Part shown: in pieces, positions 33,550 through 37,920 of the stretch | How the letters are laid out: every line of letters starts with the position of its first letter | Position numbering within the stretch: position 1 is the first letter of the stretch | Origin: Stieleria sedimenti | GTDB taxonomy: Bacteria > Planctomycetota > Planctomycetia > Pirellulales > Pirellulaceae | Direction: 5' to 3' | DNA: 37,920 bases | NCBI RefSeq assembly: GCF_025060895.1 | Contig: NZ_JANZKV010000044.1 | Coordinates: forward strand, 1-37,920 | Notes under the pieces: generated by a model | What the model was told of the DNA's origin: nothing | The model's database searches: none | Seen by the model: only the letters and a program-made list of their open reading frames with translations | Translations under genes and position numbers: made by a program

Positions 33550-34389
33550 TTAAACGACCTTGCAGTGATCTAAAATCTCGTCGGCGCCGGCGCGATAGCC
33601 CACATAGAAGGGGCCGAATTCCGCATACTTGGCACTGGCGATGTCAAAACGCATCTTATAGACGATGTCTTTCAAGTAGTCCGGGTTGCGCGCCCACAGC
33701 GTGACCATCCACTCCCAGTCATCCAAGCCGACACCGACGGTGATCAACTGCGACACCTTGCCGGCAAACGCGATCCCGCTCTGGGCGTGCTCGGCCATCA
33801 TCTTGTTGCGATGGCTGAACGGTTCGGTGAACCAGTTGGCGCCCGGCACGCGGCTCTTGTTCATCGGATAGAAACACGCCGCCGGCCACTCGGGAATTTC
33901 GGGACGCAAACGCTGTTCGTTCATCATCGGCAAACGTCGCTCATAGGCGGCCACCTTGGCTTTCAGCTCGTCCGATTCCGGATCGGCCCCTTCGCCAATC
34001 AATCGATCCCTGAATCGCTCGATCGTCGGAACATATTCGCTGACTTCGCTGATCGAGACGAACGACCAAACCCCTTCGACAAATTGCCCCAGCGGCGGCG
34101 CGACCAAGGATTGGTGAATCGCATCGACCTTCGCCGGGTCGGGGTCCATGACGACCACGCCGAAATCAGCCTCGTGGCCACTGATCCAATAGCTGGCGAT
34201 CCGCTCGGGAGCCACATCGTCGGGCGGCGACAACGCCGCACGAAACTGCGTCGCACATTCGGGCGTCAACGCGGTCGCCATCGCTTCACGACGAAATCGA
34301 TAAAAGAAGTGACCGCAATGCCAACCGTTTTCGGGAATGGTCGAGGGCTCGGGAAGCGGGGCGGCGTGTGGACTGGGACGACCGGACAT
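33550..34389 (-). CDS. hemQ: Coproheme decarboxylase HemQ/ChdC (chlorite-dismutase family)
   Basis: 279 residues from the ATG at 34389; an ATG at 34428 would add 13. HemQ converts coproheme III to protohaem with hydrogen peroxide in the coproporphyrin-dependent pathway. The catalytic Tyr is Y174 (CFYPMNK), K178 follows as in Staphylococcus aureus, and the haem-ligand His is H201 (MMAEHAQSG). GLDDWEWMVTLWA and YKMRFDIASAKYAEFGPFYVG complete the family signature. It has the long N-terminal form and no signal peptide. It supports haem supply for cytochromes such as the one at 778. The function is well supported by conserved residues. Confidence 0.93.
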   Translation of the reverse strand: MSGRPSPHAAPLPEPSTIPENGWHCGHFFYRFRREAMATALTPECATQFRAALSPPDDVAPERIASYWISGHEADFGVVVMDPDPAKVDAIHQSLVAPPLGQFVEGVWSFVSISEVSEYVPTIERFRDRLIGEGADPESDELKAKVAAYERRLPMMNEQRLRPEIPEWPAACFYPMNKSRVPGANWFTEPFSHRNKMMAEHAQSGIAFAGKVSQLITVGVGLDDWEWMVTLWARNPDYLKDIVYKMRFDIASAKYAEFGPFYVGYRAGADEILDHCKVV

Positions 34390-34580
34390 AGGCGAAGAAA
34401 CGCTATTGGACGGGGGAAGGAAAGGCAATCGTGAAGGCGCGCGGATCGATTATCCCAGCTTTGCCGCTCGCGCGCAAGCCCCGTACTCTTGGACGACTCA
34501 ACCGTCGCGGATCGCGCCGGCGCCCGACGAGATGCGGGCCACGAGCCGTCCGGTTGCACCGTGAAATACCAAAGGGCTCG

Positions 34581-34718
34581 GGGGCTGTCGGTTTAGTCGG
34601 GATCCGCTGAGTCAATGGTGAGCCGCTGGCCGTAAGGCCTCGGGCGGGCGTCGCAGTGCCCGGCCGCTTACGCATCGCGGCTCACGATTGTTCCGGTTGC
34701 GATTCCATCGACAGCCCG
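34581..34718. repeat. MITE-like element, copy B
   Basis: Ends GGCTGTCGGTTTA (34583) and, on the opposite strand, GGCTGTCGATGGAA (from 34716) are inverted. The core 34618-34685 begins GTGAGCCGC and ends GCGGCTCAC and aligns with the core of copy A (15063-15129, inverted). Non-coding, about 138 bp. Confidence 0.65.
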
Positions 34719-34793
34719 CTCGCGCCCGACCGCTAATGAAACGCTTCACAGCGTAGCCCAGCGGAAAAGTGCCACAGGGGAGACACTTCCAAC

Positions 34794-34824
34794 GCGCCAC
34801 TGGCTGACGCCACGTGCTGACGTG
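34794..34824. repeat. Dispersed repeat, copy 2
   Basis: GCGCCACTGGCTGACGCC followed by ACGTGCTGAC closely matches 19820-19848. Just upstream, AAGTG/CACTT (about 34767-34788) can form a small stem. Confidence 0.6.
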
Positions 34825-34850
34825 TGCATCACAGGGGGAGCCGGCGACTT

Positions 34851-34870
34851 GAGGAAAAATTGAATTCCTC
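34851..34870. promoter_or_regulatory. A/T-rich hairpin upstream of the DUF1571 gene
   Basis: GAGGAA (34851-34856) and TTCCTC (34865-34870) form a 6-bp stem with an A/T-rich loop. It is about 250 bp before the gene, so it could be an operator, an RNA structure, or chance. Confidence 0.3.
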
Positions 34871-35118
34871 TAGCGGAATCATCGGCTTTTTCGCTAACAG
34901 TGATCCCACCACGACTCACGCAGCATCCCGAGCGGAAACGGCACTTTTAATTTGATGGTGTTGGTCCGGTCGAAACGCTCGGCAACGGATACGACGATTG
35001 CTCCGGATGAATGCCTGCCAGTGGAACTCCTCATCTTCACGTAGCATCTGCGGCGATACGACCACCAAGGCCGTCCTTTTTTCCGGTCGTCCGACGCACG
35101 CGCAAGGAAGCAATCGAG

Positions 35119-35991
35119 ATGCAACGACGTCAATTTCTCGCCCTTCTGGGCTCACTCGCAGCGACCTCCGCTGCCGAACAATCGTTCGCCACGCCGCCCC
35201 ACCTGGTTGAACCGGTCCATCGCGTGGCCAACGCGGCAAGCCTGACCCCCAGCCCCCCGGTCAAACTCTCGGCACTCGACGAGGCTCTGATGCGGGCCCG
35301 TCGGAGCCTCGTGAACTGCCAAAACACGATCAATGACTACACGGCGCTCTTGATCAAACGGGAACGAATCGGCGACACGCTCGGCCCGCACGAGTACATG
35401 TCGGCGAAAATTCGCTGCCGCAAAGTCGTCGACAACCAGATCGTCCAGCCGCTCAGCGTTTACCTGAGCTTCGTGAAACCGGCCAGCATCAAAGGTCGCG
35501 AAGTCTTGTATGTCGAAGGCCGGAACAACGGAAACCTGATCGCACACGAAGGCGGATTCAAAGGCCGTTTCCTGCCGACGGTTAACCTGCCGCCGACCGG
35601 CACGCTGGCCATGCGTGGGCAGCGATACCCGATGACAGAGATCGGACTGGAAAATCTGCTCGTCAAACTGATCGAGCGGGGCGAACAGGCCAAGCAATTG
35701 CCGGACGTCAAAGCCGAGATGCGAACCGGCATCAAGGTCAACGACCGGCCCTGCATGCTGCTGACCGTCACCCAGCCCACACCGCGACCGGACCTGCTGT
35801 TCTACCAGGCCAAGGTGTACATGGACGAAGAACTCAACGTGCCGATCCGGTACGTCGCCTACGATTGGCCCGCGCCGAACCAAGAGAAGCTGTCGGTGAT
35901 CGAAGAGTACAACTACTTGAATCTGAAGCTGAACGTCGGCTTGACCGACGCCGACTTCGATCCGAACAATTCGAAGTACAACTTCTATTGA
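35119..35991 (+). CDS. Exported DUF1571 protein with Tat-like signal
   Basis: 290 residues from the ATG at 35119, with AAGGAAG about 9 bp upstream as a ribosome site; the open frame extends upstream without family character. The N-terminus MQRRQFLALLGSLAATSAA has a twin-Arg followed by FLALLG, resembling a Tat signal. The body matches DUF1571: NTINDYTALLIKRERIGDTL near the start, YLSFVKPASIKGREVLYVEG, then NNGNLIAHEGG and a C-terminal DADFDPNNSKYNFY. DUF1571 proteins are frequent in planctomycetes, may have a LolA-like barrel, and have no known activity. It is convergent with gatC, only 7 bp apart. Confidence 0.88.
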   Translation: MQRRQFLALLGSLAATSAAEQSFATPPHLVEPVHRVANAASLTPSPPVKLSALDEALMRARRSLVNCQNTINDYTALLIKRERIGDTLGPHEYMSAKIRCRKVVDNQIVQPLSVYLSFVKPASIKGREVLYVEGRNNGNLIAHEGGFKGRFLPTVNLPPTGTLAMRGQRYPMTEIGLENLLVKLIERGEQAKQLPDVKAEMRTGIKVNDRPCMLLTVTQPTPRPDLLFYQAKVYMDEELNVPIRYVAYDWPAPNQEKLSVIEEYNYLNLKLNVGLTDADFDPNNSKYNFY

Positions 35992-35998
35992 ACCAGTT

Positions 35999-36289
35999 CT
36001 ATTGAGCCAGCACGGGCGGCACGAGAAAGCACTCGTCATCAGCCGCGGGGGCATTGGCCAAGGCCGCGGCGCGATCCAGCCCCGGCGTGAGCTCGTCGCG
36101 GCGCCAACGGTTATCGACGTCCAGCGCCGTCGTCATCGGCTCGACGTCGCTGGTGTCCAGTTCGGACAACTTCGCGACGAAACCGAGAATGCTTTCCAAC
36201 TGCGGGCCGAGATGCTCGACTTCTTCGTCGGAAAGTTCCAGCCGAGCCAGCAGGGCCAGCTTGCGGACGTCGTCTGCCAAGAGTGCCAT
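35999..36289 (-). CDS. gatC: Asp/Glu-tRNA amidotransferase subunit C (GatC)
   Basis: 96 residues, normal for GatC. With GatA and GatB it converts Glu-tRNA(Gln) or Asp-tRNA(Asn) to the amidated form. Sequence features: VRKLALLARLELSDEEVE start, LESILGFVAKLSELDTSDVEP centre, and R/D-rich C-terminal region that wraps between A and B. gatA and gatB are not next to it in this window. It lies 17 bp downstream of rpmB on the same strand, giving a likely two-gene translation unit. Confidence 0.93.
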   Translation of the reverse strand: MALLADDVRKLALLARLELSDEEVEHLGPQLESILGFVAKLSELDTSDVEPMTTALDVDNRWRRDELTPGLDRAAALANAPAADDECFLVPPVLAQ

Positions 36290-36306
36290 GACTTCCTCGC
36301 GGTCGG

Positions 36307-36573
36307 CTATTTGGCGCCACTGACGTCAAACGGCTTGGTTCGCACTCGCTTACGAATCGCTCCGCTGCGGATGCACTGAACACAAACGCGCATCGATTTA
36401 TTGACGCCGTCGGGCAGTGTCACGTGGACCTTCTGCAGGTTGGGAACAAACTTGCGACGGGTGATTCCGGTGATTTTGGTACCGACACCGCCCAAATACT
36501 TCGCTTTACCGCGAGTTTCGATGCGATTGCCCATCTGCACTTTCTTTCCGCAAACTTCACATTGTCGTGCCAT
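36307..36573 (-). CDS. rpmB: 50S ribosomal protein L28
   Basis: 88 residues. The N-terminus MARQCEVCGKKVQMGNRI and the segment ITRRKFVPNLQKVHV are typical of L28. It is the zinc-binding (C+) form: cysteines C5, C8, C64 and C67 form a CxxC...CxxC ribbon, where many bacteria have lost these cysteines. L28 is a large-subunit protein near the tRNA exit site. gatC follows 17 bp downstream. A 327-bp gap upstream, towards a plus-strand gene, presumably holds its promoter. Confidence 0.96.
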   Translation of the reverse strand: MARQCEVCGKKVQMGNRIETRGKAKYLGGVGTKITGITRRKFVPNLQKVHVTLPDGVNKSMRVCVQCIRSGAIRKRVRTKPFDVSGAK

Positions 36574-36900
36574 GGCACATTTCCCCCATCGTATCGCGTG
36601 GGGGCTCCTCAGCCGGTTTGTTCGTTGGATTGCTATTGTGATGTAATCGACTTCGACTTTCGCCGGAAACGCGTCGAAGGGTCAAGACTATACAAACACA
36701 GGGGATCCGGCGAAAGAAGTAATCCCCCACCAATCTTTCTTGAGCGAAAGAGTTCAGATTTCTCAAGATCCACGCCCGGTCGGCCGAAAACTCTTCCTAA
36801 GCCTCCTTCCCCGACGCATTTCCCGTCGATTTCGGCACCTCCCCGGCGTCGTGCGACGATCACACGACGTTTTGCGACCATCCTACCGAGCCCTGCGACC
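36574..36900. other. Divergent intergenic region upstream of rpmB
   Basis: 327 bp between rpmB and the lipoprotein gene. The plus-strand open frame across it (from 36424) overlaps rpmB and is not coding. A dyad CGTCGTG/CACGACG (36847-36853, 36863-36869) lies 32 bp before the lipoprotein ATG. Nothing else is recognisable; promoters for both genes must be here. Confidence 0.55.
36847..36869. promoter_or_regulatory. Dyad upstream of the lipoprotein gene
   Basis: CGTCGTG and CACGACG (7-bp arms, 9-nt centre) end 32 bp before the ATG at 36901. The position suits an operator or a leader hairpin that could influence translation; no known regulator motif is recognised. Confidence 0.3.
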
Positions 36901-37653
36901 ATGACCGCCTCCGATCGCACCATCGATTCACCTCGAAAAACGGCCATCACCCACGTCCTGCCGGCCAACGCCGTGAAGCATTTTATAGCGGTAGGGCGCG
37001 AGCCCTCCGGTGTTGTGGCAGAGATGAAGAACCGGAGGGCTCGCGCCCTGCCGCTAAAACCGCAAGAAAATGCTTCACAGCGTTGCCTGCCGGCCCGCTG
37101 GGCGACCGCGACCCTGGCTCCGCTGCTGATCGCCTTGACCACCGGGTGCTCCACGCTCCCCTCGACACCCGGGCTGGACCTGATGAACCCCTCGTCGAGC
37201 CTGCTGTTCCCTGGATCGGCGAAAAACGCATCGCCCTACCAGATGCTCGACGGCACCTCGCCGGCAACCGTGCTGTCGGGCAATGCCGGGCTGACCGAGG
37301 AGGCGTACCACAAGATCCGAGAAGCCAAAGCACAAAACGCGATCGTGTTGCAAGTCGCCGAAGACGAACAGCCCGTCCGTGTGCTGCCGCTGCCGCCGGG
37401 CCAAAAGAGCGTCTTTGTCAGTGAATTGCTGACCCAAACCGGCGTGCTCAAAAAACTCGGCAGCGTCCAAGCGACCCTCTACCGCCCCTCGCCCGATTCG
37501 ATTTCCGGCGTGCGGATGGAGATCCAATTTGCCGACGACGGGACCGTCGATCCCACGACCGATTACGGATTGCGACCCGGCGACCGGGTGCAGATCCAAA
37601 AGAAGACGACGACCGCCATCGAGAGCCTGGTCAACATGGCCCTGCGTCGCTAG
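36901..37653 (+). CDS. Lipoprotein with an in-frame palindromic-element insertion
   Basis: 250 residues from the ATG at 36901 (MTASDRTIDSPRK...); the open frame further upstream overlaps rpmB. A lipobox is clear: a hydrophobic stretch WATATLAPLLIALTTGC. Between the start and this stretch the gene carries a 119-bp palindromic element plus a 10-bp direct repeat, adding 43 codons without shifting the frame. The insertion places about 60 residues before the hydrophobic core, so secretion may instead use the ATG at 37024 inside the element (MKNRRARALPLK...), giving a basic n-region and acylated Cys at position 42. The mature part has SVFVSELLTQTGV and YGLRPGDRVQIQKK, recalling beta-grasp SLBB/polysaccharide-export domains. 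Function unknown. Confidence 0.7.
   Translation: MTASDRTIDSPRKTAITHVLPANAVKHFIAVGREPSGVVAEMKNRRARALPLKPQENASQRCLPARWATATLAPLLIALTTGCSTLPSTPGLDLMNPSSSLLFPGSAKNASPYQMLDGTSPATVLSGNAGLTEEAYHKIREAKAQNAIVLQVAEDEQPVRVLPLPPGQKSVFVSELLTQTGVLKKLGSVQATLYRPSPDSISGVRMEIQFADDGTVDPTTDYGLRPGDRVQIQKKTTTAIESLVNMALRR
36967..37085 (+). mobile_element. 119-bp palindromic (MITE/RPE-like) element inside a coding region
   Basis: Outer inverted repeats 36967-36984 (AACGCCGTGAAGCATTTT) and 37067-37084 match at 17 of 18 positions. Inner arms 36993-37011 and 37031-37049 are perfect 19-mers around a 19-nt loop. It is flanked by the 10-bp direct repeat CCTGCCGGCC at 36957-36966 and 37086-37095, which looks like a target-site duplication. 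Total added DNA is 129 bp, a multiple of three, and both repeat copies are read in the same frame (LPA). No transposase is encoded; a partner enzyme would act in trans. Confidence 0.8.
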
Positions 37654-37691
37654 CGCCCGGGCTACTTTTCGATTGACGGTGCCGCGCGCGG

Positions 37692-37706
37692 AAAAGGGGT
37701 CAGGTA
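37692..37706 (+). repeat. Possible RAYT-type REP fragment
   Basis: AAAAGGGGTCAGGTAC resembles words that I recall flanking RAYT-type transposase genes in other genomes. Here no transposase or complementary arm is seen in the remaining sequence. Weak. Confidence 0.25.
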
Positions 37707-37740
37707 CGAATGGCGCGGGCGTAAGCAGAAAGGGATTCAG

Positions 37741-37793
37741 CAACCGTTGGTGTTTAGCCTTGGGGCGATTCCCGGTCGCTGCAAAGCAGCGAC
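37741..37793. repeat. Dispersed small-hairpin repeat, copy at right edge
   Basis: 37741-37773 (starting CAACCGTTGGTGT) matches 19-51 at the left edge with a few substitutions. It is followed by GTCGCTGC-AAA-GCAGCGAC (37775-37793), an 8-bp stem with a triloop. Confidence 0.6.
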
Positions 37794-37832
37794 AATGGGC
37801 GGCTGAAGCCCAATACCGCTAAGTTAACATGA

Positions 37833-37913
37833 ATGAGGGGGCCCGGACGCTGGCGCGAACCGGCTGATGTCAAACGAATATCAGCCGTTTGGCGCGAGCC
37901 TACGGGCCCTCAT
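37833..37913. repeat. Long imperfect inverted repeat at the right edge
   Basis: The left half 37833-37868 begins ATGAGGGGGCCCGGACGC and the right half (opposite strand, from 37913) begins ATGAGGGCCCGTAGGC. Both end in GGCTGAT around an 11-nt centre. Most positions pair. No coding capacity. It may continue past the window. Confidence 0.6.
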
Positions 37914-37920
37914 CTGAAGA

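Larger units (their letters stand above)
34390..35118. other. Intergenic region rich in repeats
   Basis: 729 bp between HemQ and the DUF1571 protein gene, with no supported gene. It holds an inverted-repeat element (34581-34718), a partial word CGCTTCACAGCGT (34742-34754) related to the ends of the 36967-37085 element, a dispersed repeat (34794-34824) and a hairpin (34851-34870). The last 240 bp, before the gene, has no recognisable motif and presumably includes its promoter. Confidence 0.6.

Noticed and set aside
34894-35133. Small minus-strand open frame upstream of the DUF1571 gene
   Set aside because: No ribosome site, no recognisable motif, and it overlaps the start of the DUF1571 gene.
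36424-36900. Upstream start for the lipoprotein gene
   Set aside because: The open frame runs antisense through rpmB and an intergenic region, with no family or signal-like content.
1-37920. tRNA, rRNA or known riboswitch genes
   Set aside because: I scanned the gaps by eye for T-loop words and conserved rRNA segments and saw none; a covariance-model search would be needed to exclude small or divergent RNAs.

Overview
The window looks like chromosomal DNA from a marine planctomycete of the Pirellulaceae (Rhodopirellula/Stieleria-like). This is inferred from protein content: a BBP7-type outer-membrane protein, a DUF1571 protein, a PmoA-family (DUF6807) protein, a seven-CXXCH cytochrome with a large secreted partner, futalosine-pathway menaquinone genes, a high G+C content, and many secreted proteins of no known family. 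I did not see rRNA, tRNA, CRISPR or phage modules. About 33 protein genes are supported, plus one transposase and one gene remnant.

Layout. 1-5890: thiol peroxidase (minus), diverging from a multiheme cytochrome c and a 994-aa secreted protein. 5891-7720: a dense array of small palindromes holding an IS200-like/RAYT tyrosine transposase, then a TPR-like gene remnant. 7958-11295 (minus): CYTH-domain protein, HEAT-like membrane protein and a LolA-like lipoprotein. 11687-14989 (plus): tight operon of a LarA-like protein, a Nudix hydrolase, MqnB and MqnD. 15348-19649: low-molecular-weight tyrosine phosphatase, then PmoA-family protein, ketoacyl synthase and a secretin-domain-like exported protein on the minus strand. 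19989-25080: VWA membrane protein, serine-less alpha/beta hydrolase, DJ-1/PfpI protein, small exported protein and acyltransferase 3. 25374-28795: BBP7 protein, unknown 317-aa protein, gamma carbonic anhydrase. 28940-32301 (minus): three-gene operon of GH10-like protein, SMP-30 lactonase and DapA-family aldolase. 32553-37653: PurC, HemQ, DUF1571 protein, GatC, L28 and a lipoprotein.

Functional links. MqnB and MqnD are consecutive-type steps of the futalosine menaquinone route, and the respiratory theme continues with the multiheme cytochrome and HemQ. The GH10-like/SMP-30/DapA operon suggests handling of a sugar lactone or sugar acid. rpmB and gatC form a translation pair.

The most unusual content is repeat biology. 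The intergenic DNA holds several families of short hairpins, often with 3-nt loops, and larger elements with terminal inverted repeats. Two cases stand out. First, the RAYT-like transposase gene sits inside one unit of a tandemly amplified palindrome array. Second, a 119-bp palindromic element flanked by a 10-bp direct repeat lies in-frame within the export-signal region of a lipoprotein gene (net +129 bp, 43 codons) and carries a possible new ATG. Several exported or accessory proteins also look like enzymes that have lost their catalytic residues. All family assignments come from reading motifs by eye; no database search was run.
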